From Candidatus Hydrogenedentota bacterium (lineage in GTDB: Bacteria; Hydrogenedentota; Hydrogenedentia; Hydrogenedentales; CAILVY01): 64,000 nt of DNA. Below the pieces are notes generated by a model that saw only the letters and a program-made list of their open reading frames with translations, made no database searches and had not been told where the DNA came from. Below are positions 54,896 to 64,000 of this stretch, one piece after another. Each line of letters begins with the position of its first letter. Position 1 is the stretch's first letter. Both the position numbers and the translations under genes were made by a program. The stretch spans positions 1 to 64,000 of the forward strand of contig JAKQOG010000113.1 in NCBI GenBank assembly GCA_029565395.1, in the 5' to 3' direction.

Positions 54896-55315
54896 TCACT
54901 TTTGGTAGACAAAGAGCATGCCTTCGTTGTTCATGGTGAGTTTGTTTCCCTCGATGGCGGCCTCCGTCTGTCCTGCGCCTTCCCAACTCAGGATATAAGT
55001 GGTCCCATCCTTGGTGTAGACACCCTTAAAATGCCGGATCACCGGACCGCCGACGGGATTCGAGAAGCTCATGGCCGCGGCAAACGCCCCGCCGCGTTTC
55101 AGCGTGATGGACCCTGAAATGATATTGGGGGCTTGCCGGCCTTCATGAAAAGGCGAATATGGAATGTCATGTCCATCCACGGAAACTAGGATGTAGGTAC
55201 CGTTGCCAATGCTGGCGCCCCCGCTACTTTTCTGTATCATTTTACCCGCCAGCGGTAATACCATCACCAGCACTACGGCCAATAGTCCAATTCCAATCTT
55301 GGCTTTGTCACGCAT
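54896..55315 (-). CDS. Small exported/anchored beta-barrel (lipocalin/META-like) protein
   Basis: 139 residues. The N-terminus MRDKAKIGIGLLAVVLVMVL is a signal anchor without a lipobox cysteine. The body reads NGTYILVSVDGHDIPYSP, SGSITLKRGGAF, GVYTKDGTTYILSWEG and GNKLTMNNEGMLFVYQK. This is the alternating strand pattern of small lipocalin-like or META-type domains that bind small hydrophobic ligands. Function is unknown. It is 44 bp upstream of the radical SAM gene on the same strand, so the two may be co-expressed. Confidence 0.5.
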   Translation of the reverse strand: MRDKAKIGIGLLAVVLVMVLPLAGKMIQKSSGGASIGNGTYILVSVDGHDIPYSPFHEGRQAPNIISGSITLKRGGAFAAAMSFSNPVGGPVIRHFKGVYTKDGTTYILSWEGAGQTEAAIEGNKLTMNNEGMLFVYQK

Positions 55316-55551
55316 TGGTGTATTTCCTATACCCTACGGCCTGGAAGAAAAAACTCCTTGCCCTTCCCCCAATTCTCCCAGCATATCTCAAACGTCGGCG
55401 GTCCGCAAGGCATCGAATTTGTTTCTGTCGAATTTGTATCGATTTCCTCACTTATTTGATAGGCCCCATGGTATACTTAGGGTGATGGGTGGTTTCCGGT
55501 TTATCGGGAGTTTTGGAGAACGGGGAATACCCGGATCCGGAGGAAAAAACA

Positions 55552-57762
55552 ATGAAAGTGCATTTTCTTTTTCTTGTGTTTTTAGGGATCTTAGTATTTT
55601 CGATTGGCGATACATCTGCGGCCGGACCGCGGGCGCCTGTTTACTTCAACATCATCCATCACCAGGAAGCCGTAGGCAATCCCTGTGAAAGTCTTGCCGG
55701 CTTTCCGGACTGGGAAACGTTCAAGGCCAATCTGCAGAGCGAGTTGGCTCTCCTGGATGAGCGGAAGGTGATTTCCGACCAGTATTTCAGCGACTTCATA
55801 GTGTCCGTCGCATTCTACATGGCAGATACGGGCCGGGACGTAAACGCGATGGAAATATTCGACTGGTTCAAGGCGAGCAATCAGAATCTTGGGTATCACT
55901 TTCACCCCACGACCTGGGATGTGCCCATCCGCACGGACATGATAGCCAATCTGGCGTTTGATGAGGCCGTTACACAATATGCGCAATGGGAAGCCGCCTA
56001 TTATGACTGGGAACCATGCCTTGCCATGGGTTTCAGTAAAATTTGCCTGCAATGCGGCACCCTCGACACCGGGCAGCCAGGGGGTGTCCAACTCATGGAG
56101 CAATATTTCGGCACGGCGGAAAAAAAGACCGTGATTGAATGCGGCCTCATGCGGTATGCACCGGTCGGCCAGATGTTCAGAAACACCTATATTCTGCCGC
56201 GTGAACAGGAGATCTGCTGTTCCCAAGGCGCGCCTCACTCGCATACGGCGAGTGACAACGGGCTTCGGACCATGTGGACCAGCGATTTGACGCTGGATTC
56301 CTCAGAATTGTTCCTCTACGCGTATAAGATTATGGGTCTCTATTTCATCAAGCATACGTCGAATGCCACCATAGAAGGGCGGTACAGCCCCCCTTCCCTG
56401 CTCGCACAGAGACTGGAGATGCTGCCGCCCGATATACCCCACTTCTTTGTCATCCATCTGACGGTCAACACAGCCATGATCGATCCGCTGGTTTCCCTCC
56501 TGGATTATCTGCAAGACGAATTCATCCCCGCCAATCCCAACTGCCGCTTTGTTTCCGGGGCGGATATCCCGAATCTGGTAATCGAAAACCCGCGGCAATT
56601 CACCATGGCGGAACTGGACGAAGCCGCCACGTACTTTCTCCAAAATTATCTGGCCCGGCCCCCTGCGTTTATCAAGTACAACGGCCATTTCATGTCCAAC
56701 GTCTCACTATTTAAGGCGCTGCAATCCACCCTGCAAACTTATCTGTCCGGTGCAGGCCGCAGTGGAACGAAATCGAACCTGTGGCCGGATTCTGTTGAGG
56801 CGCCAGACTTCGTGTATCCGCCTCTGGGAATGCCCACGGCCCTTTCACGCGACATAAGAGTAATCGATGCCATGCCAATGTCCGCCTTCGCCGATGCGGT
56901 GATGAATTTGCTACCCGGCGATGCCGTTCCCTATATCGTGACAATTACACTGCCTTTGCCCAGCGACCCGCTTACCGTGAATGCCGCGGAATTCCTGAAC
57001 GGCATGTGCACGCTGTTCCTGCGCCTGCGAAATGCCGCGGAGCCCGTGGAAGACCTCCTGGAATTGCCTATCCATCTAATCCCAGGATATATCGTGCCCA
57101 TCTCGAACTTGGACCGGGAGGCGGAACGGAACGCTGGATTCAACTTTGCCAGCCTAACACCGCTTGAATGGTTCACCGACCTGCAAACATGGACCCTGGA
57201 ACCCCTCCAACTGAAAAGCACCACGGTCGTGGAAGAGGGAGAAACAGAAGGCGCCGCCGAAGGAACGCTTGAGGGAGAGGAGGAGGGTGCAGAGGAAGGC
57301 GTTATTGAAGGAATCCTCGAAGGAGAGGAAGAAGGCACAGAGGAAGGTGTTGTTGAAGGACTATTCGAGGGAGAAGGGGAAGGCATGGCAGAGGGGGAGG
57401 GGGAATCCCCTGAAGGAGAGGGCGCCGTGCAAGAAGGGGAAGGAGTGATGGAAGGTGAAGCTGTGGATGAGTTTTGCACGGCCGACCAAAATGCCGATCA
57501 CCAGATCAGCCTTTCCGAGTTATTGAGGGTCATCCAATTTTTCAACTCCAACGGGTATCATTGCGATGCTACTGGAGAAGACGGCTATGCCCCAGGCCCC
57601 GGAGAAACCACCTGCCTGCCTCACGACAGCGACTACAATGCCCAGGATTGGCATATCAACCTTTCCGAACTGCTCCGTCTCATCCAATTTTTTAATTCAG
57701 GCGGATATCATGCCTGCCCGGAGGAAGACACCGAAGATGGGTTTTGTGTTGGAATAGAATAA
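55552..57762 (+). CDS. Secreted polysaccharide-deacetylase-like protein with Glu-Gly linker and dockerin-like C-terminus
   Basis: 736 residues from the ATG at 55552 (GGAGG upstream). The signal peptide ends near TSAAG. Residues 25-560 form one globular region with VYFNIIHHQEAV, MEIFDWFKASNQNLGYHFHP, YDWEPCLAMGFS and HFFVIHLTVN. The His and Asp positions recall polysaccharide-deacetylase-fold proteins, but I could not assign the metal triad. A 70-residue EGE linker follows (about 57225-57465). The C-terminal module is nearly identical in pattern to that of the gene ending at 2698: DQNADHQISLSELLRVIQFF, then HINLSELLRLIQFFN. It is probably anchored by the same unknown mechanism. Confidence 0.75.
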   Translation: MKVHFLFLVFLGILVFSIGDTSAAGPRAPVYFNIIHHQEAVGNPCESLAGFPDWETFKANLQSELALLDERKVISDQYFSDFIVSVAFYMADTGRDVNAMEIFDWFKASNQNLGYHFHPTTWDVPIRTDMIANLAFDEAVTQYAQWEAAYYDWEPCLAMGFSKICLQCGTLDTGQPGGVQLMEQYFGTAEKKTVIECGLMRYAPVGQMFRNTYILPREQEICCSQGAPHSHTASDNGLRTMWTSDLTLDSSELFLYAYKIMGLYFIKHTSNATIEGRYSPPSLLAQRLEMLPPDIPHFFVIHLTVNTAMIDPLVSLLDYLQDEFIPANPNCRFVSGADIPNLVIENPRQFTMAELDEAATYFLQNYLARPPAFIKYNGHFMSNVSLFKALQSTLQTYLSGAGRSGTKSNLWPDSVEAPDFVYPPLGMPTALSRDIRVIDAMPMSAFADAVMNLLPGDAVPYIVTITLPLPSDPLTVNAAEFLNGMCTLFLRLRNAAEPVEDLLELPIHLIPGYIVPISNLDREAERNAGFNFASLTPLEWFTDLQTWTLEPLQLKSTTVVEEGETEGAAEGTLEGEEEGAEEGVIEGILEGEEEGTEEGVVEGLFEGEGEGMAEGEGESPEGEGAVQEGEGVMEGEAVDEFCTADQNADHQISLSELLRVIQFFNSNGYHCDATGEDGYAPGPGETTCLPHDSDYNAQDWHINLSELLRLIQFFNSGGYHACPEEDTEDGFCVGIE

Positions 57763-57933
57763 ACGGGTAATGGTACGCATAACTGGCGTATTTACATGAA
57801 AAAACTTGAGATTGGATAACACGGGCTAATAGTATAGGGCCGAGGAAAAGGATAGTCTCGAAAAGAACAGGTATGGGGCGCCTTTTTCATGCCAAGGGCG
57901 GCCGCGAATATTGTGCGTTGAGGAACATAGTAC

Positions 57934-60009
57934 ATGACGTATAACGCAATAAGATCTTTGGAACTTCTCCGTATCGGGACCGGATTGTCGAATGTTGTTT
58001 TCCGCGAAGATCAGGAGGAAGCCGTCCGCCATATTGTGGAAGGCCATGGCCGGCTTTTGGTGGTGCAAAAAACCGGCTGGGGCAAAAGTTTTGTTTATTT
58101 CATTGCCACCAAGTTGTTGCGGGAAGCAAAGGCGGGGCCGGCCTTGCTGATTTCGCCGTTGCTGGCCTTGATGCGGAACCAGATCTCCGCGGCACAACGG
58201 ATGGGCGTACAGGCAGTCACCATCAACTCGGACAATCAAGAGGCATGGGCGGATATTGAATCCGCCATTCACGATAACACAGTTGATATTCTGCTCATTT
58301 CGCCGGAACGGCTGGCCAACGATCATTTTCGCAAAGAGGTGCTGGCGCGTATCGCGGACCGCATCGCTTTGATCGTAATCGATGAAGCACACTGTATTTC
58401 GGACTGGGGTCATGACTTCCGGCCACATTACCGGTTGCTGGAAAGGATTGTGCGTTCCCTGCCGGCAAACCTTCGCCTGCTCGCCACGACCGCCACGGCC
58501 AATAACCGGGTAATGGAGGATTTGAGAACCGTACTTGGTCCGAACCTGCGTGTTTCCCGCGGCGACTTGAACCGTCCGTCGCTGCGGCTGCAAACCATCC
58601 GCCTGCCGCAACAATCGGAACGGATGGCCTGGCTGGCGGAGCAGGTGCCCGTGCTACCCGGTCACGGAATCATCTATACGCTTACGGTACGCGACGCGGA
58701 GCGGGTGGCGGGTTGGCTCCAGTCCCAGGGGTTAAACGTTGAGGCCTACACCAGCGAAACGGGCGAGTGCCGCATCGAACTGGAGCAAGCGCTCATGAAC
58801 AACCGTGTGAAAGCGCTTGTGGCCACCACAGCACTCGGCATGGGTTACGATAAACCCGATCTCGGCTTCGTGATCCACTATCAGACCCCCGGTTCCGTCG
58901 TCGCGTATTATCAGCAGGTCGGACGGGCGGGACGCGCGCTCGATGCTGCCTATGGCGTGTTGCTCAGCGGAGAAGAGGAGACAGAGATTTCTGAATACTT
59001 CATTGAAACAGCATTTCCCAAACGTGAGGAAGCGAATGCGGTAATCGAAGCATTGCTCGGATCACCAAGTGGACTTTCAATACCCGAATTGATGATTCGG
59101 CTAAATCTCAGCACCGGACGGATTCAGAAAACGATGGATCTCCTGTCTTTGGAGTCACCCCCCCCTGTGGTAAAGCAGGGTACAAAATGGCAATTGACGG
59201 CGGCAAAACTGAGTGAAGCATTTTGGGAACGTGCGGAGCGTCTTACTGCCTTGCGCCGTGAAGAGCAACGGCAAATGCAGGAATATGTGGGGCTTGATTC
59301 TGGCCACATGGCGTTTCTGATCCGGGCGTTGGATGGCGAACCCGGAACCATCGTCCCGCCGTCCTTGCCACTATTGCCCACCGCCACAAACCCTGCGCTG
59401 GTGCAGCAAGCGGTGGCCTATTTGCGCCGCATCCACCTGCTTATCGAACCAAGAAAGAAATGGCCCAATGGCGGGATGCCCGAGTATGGTTTGAAAGGAA
59501 ACATTCCTCCGGAGCACCAAGCCCAACCAGGCAAGGCGTTATGCGTCTGGGGCGATGCCGGATGGGGGAGCCTCGTTCGCCAGGGCAAATACCGTGACCG
59601 GCATTTTACGGACGAATTGGTGCAGGCCTGTCTGGAACTCGTGCGCGAGTGGAATCCCTCCCCCCCGCCCACATGGGTAACCTGCATCCCGTCCCGGCGC
59701 GAGTCCAAACTCGTTCCGGATTTCACACTGCGTCTTGCACGGGCGTTGAATCTACCGTATTATGCACTCCTAGAAAAGAACTTCGACCGCCCGGAGCAGA
59801 AAACCATGGCTAACAGTGTGCAACAGGCGCGCAATGTTGACGGTTCTTTTGCCGTCAAAGACATGGATATGCCTCAAGGCCCGGTATTACTGGTAGATGA
59901 TATGGTGGATTCCCGATGGACCATGACCGTCGCGGCGTGGCGGCTTAGAACGAAAGGTTGCGCAGAAGTGTATCCTTTGGCACTCGCCCTGACAGGTTTC
60001 GACAAATGA
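57934..60009 (+). CDS. RecQ-like DNA helicase fused to a ComF-type phosphoribosyltransferase domain
   Basis: 691 residues. Helicase motifs are complete: [11 protein letters not shown] (Walker A, with an unusual Trp), [16 protein letters not shown] (DEAH), [12 protein letters not shown] (III), [14 protein letters not shown] (IV) and [11 protein letters not shown] (VI). Residues 370-480 are a winged-helix-like linker. The C-terminal 200 residues are a PRTase fold ([24 protein letters not shown] loop [14 protein letters not shown], with S-R in place of T-G). No RQC zinc cysteines or HRDC were recognised. The stop overlaps the start of the DprA-like gene in an ATGA, so translation is coupled. A role in anti-phage defence or handling of incoming DNA is inferred from this pairing. 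Confidence 0.85.
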   Translation: MTYNAIRSLELLRIGTGLSNVVFREDQEEAVRHIVEGHGRLLVVQKTGWGKSFVYFIATKLLREAKAGPALLISPLLALMRNQISAAQRMGVQAVTINSDNQEAWADIESAIHDNTVDILLISPERLANDHFRKEVLARIADRIALIVIDEAHCISDWGHDFRPHYRLLERIVRSLPANLRLLATTATANNRVMEDLRTVLGPNLRVSRGDLNRPSLRLQTIRLPQQSERMAWLAEQVPVLPGHGIIYTLTVRDAERVAGWLQSQGLNVEAYTSETGECRIELEQALMNNRVKALVATTALGMGYDKPDLGFVIHYQTPGSVVAYYQQVGRAGRALDAAYGVLLSGEEETEISEYFIETAFPKREEANAVIEALLGSPSGLSIPELMIRLNLSTGRIQKTMDLLSLESPPPVVKQGTKWQLTAAKLSEAFWERAERLTALRREEQRQMQEYVGLDSGHMAFLIRALDGEPGTIVPPSLPLLPTATNPALVQQAVAYLRRIHLLIEPRKKWPNGGMPEYGLKGNIPPEHQAQPGKALCVWGDAGWGSLVRQGKYRDRHFTDELVQACLELVREWNPSPPPTWVTCIPSRRESKLVPDFTLRLARALNLPYYALLEKNFDRPEQKTMANSVQQARNVDGSFAVKDMDMPQGPVLLVDDMVDSRWTMTVAAWRLRTKGCAEVYPLALALTGFDK

Positions 60010-61016
60010 TATCGCCGCTCTCATTAGATGCACAGGTAACCTTATTACTCACGGGTCCGTTGATTGCCGGACGCAATGATCCCTCACAGGATCTCTTAAC
60101 GTCCGGCGAATATAACCGGCTAGAAAAAACACTGCTCGGCAACCAGCGTTCAGTGCCGGATCTGCTGGGAGCGGACGCATCAGAATTGATCGAGATGTGT
60201 CAATCGGTGGTGGATGGTGAGCGCGTTAAGCGGCTTCTTGGGCGTGGATTCCTCTTGAGCCAAGCTATTGAACAGTGGCAAGCAAGGTCCATTTGGGTGG
60301 TGAGCCGCTCTGACGCACACTATCCTCAGCGGTTAAAAATGCGCCTAAAAGAACATGCCCCGCCGTTGCTTTACGGCTGCGGTGATGAAACTCTTTTAGA
60401 CTCAGGCGGCTTGGCAGTCGTCGGTTCGCGTCATGTGGATGACGCTCTGGTGGCGTATACCGAGAACATAGGCAGGCTGGCCGCCCAAGCGCGTTGTACA
60501 GTAGTATCCGGAGGTGCGCGAGGTATCGACCAAGCCGCCATGCGAGGGGCCTTGATGGAAGAAGGCCGAGTTTCGGGCATCTTATCCGACAGTCTGGAGC
60601 GTGCCGCGCTTATTCGCGAGCATCGAGAGGTGTTAATGGATAAGCGGCTGGTTTTAATTTCTCCCTATGATCCTGCGGCGGGATTCAACGTGGGCAATGC
60701 CATGCAACGCAATAAGCTGATTTATGCGCTGGCTGATGCAGCTCTTGTTGTGAGTTCAGATTTCGAAAAAGGCGGTACGTGGGCCGGAGCTGTGGAGCAA
60801 CTGGGAAAATGGTCGTTTGTTCCCATCTATGTGCGCTTTCATGGAGAAATTGGAAAAGGGCTGAAAGCACTTCGGCAAAAAGGCGCTCTAGCCTGGCCGA
60901 ATCCATCCACCATAGAGAAATTCAACGAGGCATTGTCCGTTCAACGCTATCCTGAAAATGCCATGGAACATCAGGGAGAATTGCCATTTATGGTTGCCGA
61001 GGAATCAACCCAATGA
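60006..61016 (+). CDS. DprA/Smf-like single-stranded DNA-binding Rossmann protein
   Basis: 336 residues from the ATG at 60006, which shares bases with the helicase stop. After about 120 helical N-terminal residues comes the DprA Rossmann core: [50 protein letters not shown] and [15 protein letters not shown]. These include the glycine-rich turns and N-x-x-I-x-x-L element of Smf/DprA. It has no C-terminal winged helix. Canonical DprA loads RecA on transforming DNA, but linkage to a helicase-PRTase rather than to com genes suggests a specialised, possibly nucleotide-signalling or defence, role. Confidence 0.88.
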   Translation: MISPLSLDAQVTLLLTGPLIAGRNDPSQDLLTSGEYNRLEKTLLGNQRSVPDLLGADASELIEMCQSVVDGERVKRLLGRGFLLSQAIEQWQARSIWVVSRSDAHYPQRLKMRLKEHAPPLLYGCGDETLLDSGGLAVVGSRHVDDALVAYTENIGRLAAQARCTVVSGGARGIDQAAMRGALMEEGRVSGILSDSLERAALIREHREVLMDKRLVLISPYDPAAGFNVGNAMQRNKLIYALADAALVVSSDFEKGGTWAGAVEQLGKWSFVPIYVRFHGEIGKGLKALRQKGALAWPNPSTIEKFNEALSVQRYPENAMEHQGELPFMVAEESTQ

Positions 61017-61057
61017 TTTCACGAGCGAATCAACCGCTCTGTTAAACTCATTCCTTT

Positions 61058-62209
61058 TCAGCCCATTGACTGCTTAATTAACTCCCGCGCGATGATCAAC
61101 CGCTGGATTTCGGATGTTCCCGCGACAATCGATCCCACTCTCGCGTCACGGTACATGCGCTCCACCTCATACTCCCGCATATAGCCGTACCCGCCGAAGA
61201 TCTGCACCGCCTCCGACGCCACCCGCATACTCATCTCCGTGGCGAACAGCTTGGCCTGCGACGCTTCCGCACTGCAGCGCATCCCCTGATCGCACATCCA
61301 GGCCGCCTTGTGCGTCAGGAGCCGGGCCGCTTCGAGCTCCATGCTCATGTTCGCCAGCTTCTCCAGGATCATTTCGAACATCATCAGCGGCTGCCCGAAT
61401 TGCTGCCGTTCTTTTGCATAGGCGATACACCGATCCAACGCGCACTGCGCCCCGCCCACGCCCAACGGCGCGCCGACCGTGCGCTCCATATCCAGCCCGC
61501 CCAATAAAATCCCCAGAGCATGGTTTTCCTGCCCCATGATGTTTTCCATGGGAACCCGGCAGTCATGAAAAAAGATCTCCGCCGTGGGCGATCCGTGCAT
61601 GCCCATTTTTTTAAACGGCTGGCCGACGCTGAATCCAGGCGTTCCCTTCTCCACGATGATCAAGCTGAGGCCACGAGGCCCTGCCTCCCGGTCCGTCCGC
61701 ACATACACCAAAAACACTTCCGACACCGGCGCATTCGTAATAAAGGTTTTACTGCCATTGATGACGTATTCATTCCCCTGCCGTTCCGCAAAGGTCTGCA
61801 TGGACAATACATCCGACCCCGCGCCCGGCTCCGTCATCGCGATGGAGAAAATCTTTTTTCCCGACGCCATATCCGGGAGATACCGCCGCTTCTGTTCCTC
61901 AGAACCGTGCTTGGCGAGGTTATGCCCGCACAGCGCCGAGGATACGGTGTAACTCATGGCCGTGCCCCCGCAGGCATAGGCGATTTCCTCCAACACCACG
62001 CAAAACGTGAGGAGGGATTGTCCGACACCCCCATAGTCTTCCGGCGCCAGGATTCCGAGCAATCCCAGATCCGCCATTTTCTTAAACGTTTCCCAGGGGA
62101 ACCGCTCTTCTTCATCAATCACCGTGGCCAGGGGCGCAATCTCGTTCCGTGCAAATTTGCGCACCATCTGCTTAAATTCAATTTGCTCTTCACTAAGACA
62201 AAAATCCAT
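61058..62209 (-). CDS. Acyl-CoA dehydrogenase
   Basis: 383 residues from the ATG at 62209 (MDFCLSEEQIEFKQM). Canonical ACAD motifs are present: EDYGGVGQSLL, AMTEPGAGSDVLSMQT (FAD/substrate loop), INGSKTFITNA and QIFGGYGYMREYEVERMYRDAR, then the C-terminal signature GTSEIQRLIIARELI. It oxidises acyl-CoA to 2-enoyl-CoA using FAD and passes electrons to ETF. It is 38 bp downstream of a thiolase gene on the same strand, giving a beta-oxidation pair. Chain-length preference cannot be told. Confidence 0.95.
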   Translation of the reverse strand: MDFCLSEEQIEFKQMVRKFARNEIAPLATVIDEEERFPWETFKKMADLGLLGILAPEDYGGVGQSLLTFCVVLEEIAYACGGTAMSYTVSSALCGHNLAKHGSEEQKRRYLPDMASGKKIFSIAMTEPGAGSDVLSMQTFAERQGNEYVINGSKTFITNAPVSEVFLVYVRTDREAGPRGLSLIIVEKGTPGFSVGQPFKKMGMHGSPTAEIFFHDCRVPMENIMGQENHALGILLGGLDMERTVGAPLGVGGAQCALDRCIAYAKERQQFGQPLMMFEMILEKLANMSMELEAARLLTHKAAWMCDQGMRCSAEASQAKLFATEMSMRVASEAVQIFGGYGYMREYEVERMYRDARVGSIVAGTSEIQRLIIARELIKQSMG

Positions 62210-62247
62210 TCGTGCGATCTCCCTGACCGGATACTCCAATCAATGCC

Positions 62248-63480
62248 TTACACCGCCTCCACCACCATTGCCACGCCGAGCCCGCCGCCGCCGCAGAGGG
62301 TTTGAATGCCGAATTTCCCGCCCGAACGTTTCAGATGCCGGACCATCTCGCCGAAATACATTACGCCCGACGCCCCGATCGGATGACCCAGCGCAATCGC
62401 CCCGCCCGTGGGATTCACCCGCGGATCGCTGTAAGGATATCCAAAGGCGTTTGCGAAGGCCAGACAGGGTGATGCAAACGCCTCATTCGGTTCAATGACA
62501 TCCATGTCGTCCATGGTCTTACCGCACCGCGCCAGTGCCTTCTTCATCGCCGGAATCGGCGCCAGCAGCATCGGCACCGGCGCGCCTCCCGCCACCGCCA
62601 TTCCGCGAATGATCGCCAGCGGCTCCAACCCCAGTTGCGCCGCCTTGTCCGCGCTCATGAGCATTACCGCCGCCGCGCCATCCACAATCTGCGACGAATT
62701 CCCCGCCGTCACAATGCCCCCTTCCTTGAATGGCGCCGGCAGTTTCCGGAGATCCTCTATAAAGCCCTTCGGGTCATCCACGGCCTTCGGACGCAACACC
62801 TCATCCGTATCCACCCGGCGCGTGACGCCCTCATATGTATATTCATAAGGAACAATGCTGTCGAACCAGCCGTTGCGTTGCGCGGTGACCGCCTTTTGCA
62901 TGCTGGACAACGCGAAGCGATCCAAATCTTCTCGCGTATGCCCCTCGTCCGCCGAAATCATTTCCGCGCACAGCCCCTGCGGCACGCCCATGCCGATCTC
63001 TTCCTGACGCTCCGAAAAGCGCACCGGCAATCCCGCGGCCATCGCCACCATCACATCCGAGCCCATGCCGTAATGCGACATGATCTCCGCGCCCGCGCAC
63101 ACCATTACATCGCCGTTGCCCGTCTGAATGCCCTGTGCCGCGAACATGATCGATTTTAAGCCCGCATTGCAGAATTGATTCACCGTGCAGGCGGATACGG
63201 ATTCCGGCAGGCCCGCGAGTAGCGCCGAAAAGCGCGCCAGATTACTCCCCTGCTCTCCGATCTGGCTCAGGCACCCGACAATCACGTCTTCGATATTCGC
63301 TTCATCGAAATTCGGACATCGCGCCTTCACCCGATCAACCAGACCGCGCAGCATGGCCGCCAGTAATTCCTGGCTTGAAGCCTGACAAAGCTGGCCGTTC
63401 TTCTTCATCCCGTCACGGCCCGATTTGCCAATAGCGCTGCGAACCGTTTCTACAACCACCACTTCTCGAAGTGCCGCCAT
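62248..63480 (-). CDS. Acetyl-CoA C-acyltransferase (thiolase)
   Basis: 410 residues. The nucleophile Cys sits in TVNQFCNAGLKSIMFAA (most thiolases have N-R-F/Q-C-x-S-G). GNSSQIVDGAAAVMLMSADKA and NEAFASPCLAFAN carry the catalytic Asn-Glu, followed by NPTGGAIALGHPIGASG (catalytic His) and the terminal CGGGGLGVAMVVE (second Cys). It catalyses thiolytic cleavage or Claisen condensation of acyl-CoAs. It lies between the CoA-transferase fragment and acyl-CoA dehydrogenase, fitting fatty-acid or branched-chain catabolism. Confidence 0.95.
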   Translation of the reverse strand: MAALREVVVVETVRSAIGKSGRDGMKKNGQLCQASSQELLAAMLRGLVDRVKARCPNFDEANIEDVIVGCLSQIGEQGSNLARFSALLAGLPESVSACTVNQFCNAGLKSIMFAAQGIQTGNGDVMVCAGAEIMSHYGMGSDVMVAMAAGLPVRFSERQEEIGMGVPQGLCAEMISADEGHTREDLDRFALSSMQKAVTAQRNGWFDSIVPYEYTYEGVTRRVDTDEVLRPKAVDDPKGFIEDLRKLPAPFKEGGIVTAGNSSQIVDGAAAVMLMSADKAAQLGLEPLAIIRGMAVAGGAPVPMLLAPIPAMKKALARCGKTMDDMDVIEPNEAFASPCLAFANAFGYPYSDPRVNPTGGAIALGHPIGASGVMYFGEMVRHLKRSGGKFGIQTLCGGGGLGVAMVVEAV

Positions 63481-63667
63481 AATATAACCCTTTTTTGTTC
63501 AAGTGCCATGAGTAATGTGCATGTAAGAACTGCTAAATACGGGTACTGCCACTACGAACCATGCCGTGTGGACTGCTTATGGCAGGGTTTGCGCTATCAT
63601 AGGCGCTGGAAGGGCTGCTGTCAATGCCCCCATTCCCCTTTATCCTCTTGGAAAGTGTTTTATTGAT

Positions 63668-63712
63668 CCGTCAGATCTGTCAGACTTGTCGGACCCGTCA
63701 GACCCGTCAGAC
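63668..63712. repeat. 9-bp tandem repeat (five units of NNGTCAGAC type)
   Basis: Five contiguous 9-mers (CCGTCAGAT, CTGTCAGAC, TTGTCGGAC and two CCGTCAGAC) lie in the 261-bp gap between thiolase and the CoA-transferase gene. Apart from these, I see nothing in that gap. Confidence 0.8.
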
Positions 63713-63741
63713 CAAGAACCTTCCCTCAGAATCCATTGGTT

Positions 63742-64000
63742 TTACGGCGTAGGCGTGCCAGAAAAAGGATCCCGCACCGCCACCAGCGGCAGATTCTCTT
63801 CTAAGGCCCACGTTTCCCATTCCCCTGCCGTGCGTGTTAAAAAAAGCGCTTCCAACGCCTCATGCGAGACAACCATCAAATCATACGCTTCCATCAATCG
63901 CTTCAGAAAGTGCGCTTCCAACGCCGCCAGCGCCACATATCCCTCCTTGGCACGATAAAGGCCATACGCCGGCAGCGCCCCGCTCAACGGACCTTCGACG
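63742..64000 (-). CDS. CaiB/BaiF family III acyl-CoA transferase, C-terminal part (runs off the window)
   Basis: The frame is open to the window end, with 85 residues visible. GPLSGALPAYGLYRAKEGYVALAALEAHFLKRL matches the second-domain motif of alpha-methylacyl-CoA racemases and other family III CoA-transferases (key residues: G-x-x-P-x-Y-G-x-Y and the L-E-x-x-F that follows). The last 30 residues end normally. With the adjacent thiolase and dehydrogenase it probably activates or epimerises a branched acyl-CoA. Confidence 0.82.
   Translation of the reverse strand, partial: VEGPLSGALPAYGLYRAKEGYVALAALEAHFLKRLMEAYDLMVVSHEALEALFLTRTAGEWETWALEENLPLVAVRDPFSGTPTP

Overview
The window (about 55% G+C by eye) looks like a chromosomal segment of a free-living heterotroph from the PVC/Hydrogenedentota-like part of the bacterial tree. 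That guess rests on three things: very large secreted proteins with Glu-Gly linkers and a paired dockerin-like C-terminus, multiple GH172 (DUF2961) and GH109 glycosidases, and long intergenic hairpin repeats. The sequence contains no rRNA or other marker that would fix the phylum, so treat it as an inference.

Layout. (1) 1-7.2 kb: the C-terminal part of a giant InlB-type B-repeat surface protein, a secreted lyase-like protein, a GH172 enzyme and a thioredoxin-like protein. (2) 7.2-11.8 kb: YhhN membrane protein, GreA and CarB (housekeeping). (3) 11.9-25.7 kb: three large GT39-like membrane glycosyltransferases, a Tat-exported GH109-type enzyme, a metallophosphoesterase, an endo/exonuclease/phosphatase-fold protein, a C69/secernin-type peptidase, a DUF998-like membrane protein and a second GH172 enzyme. 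(4) 25.7-31 kb: SSS symporter, GT2 glycosyltransferase and methyltransferase in a tight run, then MnmG. (5) 31.4-41.7 kb: membrane-embedded spermidine-synthase-like protein, B12-binding radical SAM protein, a fourth GT39-like protein, PHP phosphatase, GntR-type regulator, MATE exporter and threonine aldolase. (6) 41.9-46.8 kb: an accessory island with an ankyrin protein, an orphan AT-rich gene, a decapitated MNT nucleotidyltransferase, an uncharacterised 514-aa gene between ~60-bp direct repeats, and more than 1 kb of non-coding hairpins. (7) 46.8-57.8 kb: two more secreted proteins with the same C-terminal module, nitroreductase, DUF4091-like secreted protein and a second radical SAM protein. 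(8) 57.9-61 kb: a RecQ-like helicase with a C-terminal phosphoribosyltransferase domain, translationally coupled to a DprA-like protein (a candidate defence or DNA-uptake module). (9) 61-64 kb: acyl-CoA dehydrogenase, thiolase and the end of a family III CoA-transferase, i.e. beta-oxidation-type catabolism.

How it fits together. The secreted and exported glycosidases, lyase-like protein and symporter suggest extracellular glycan breakdown, and the membrane glycosyltransferases suggest surface glycan or lipid decoration. The three large proteins ending in the paired EF-hand-like module probably share a cell-surface location or assembly route. The most novel parts are the hairpin/repeat island around the 514-aa gene at 43.5-46.6 kb, the shared C-terminal module, and the helicase-PRTase/DprA pair.
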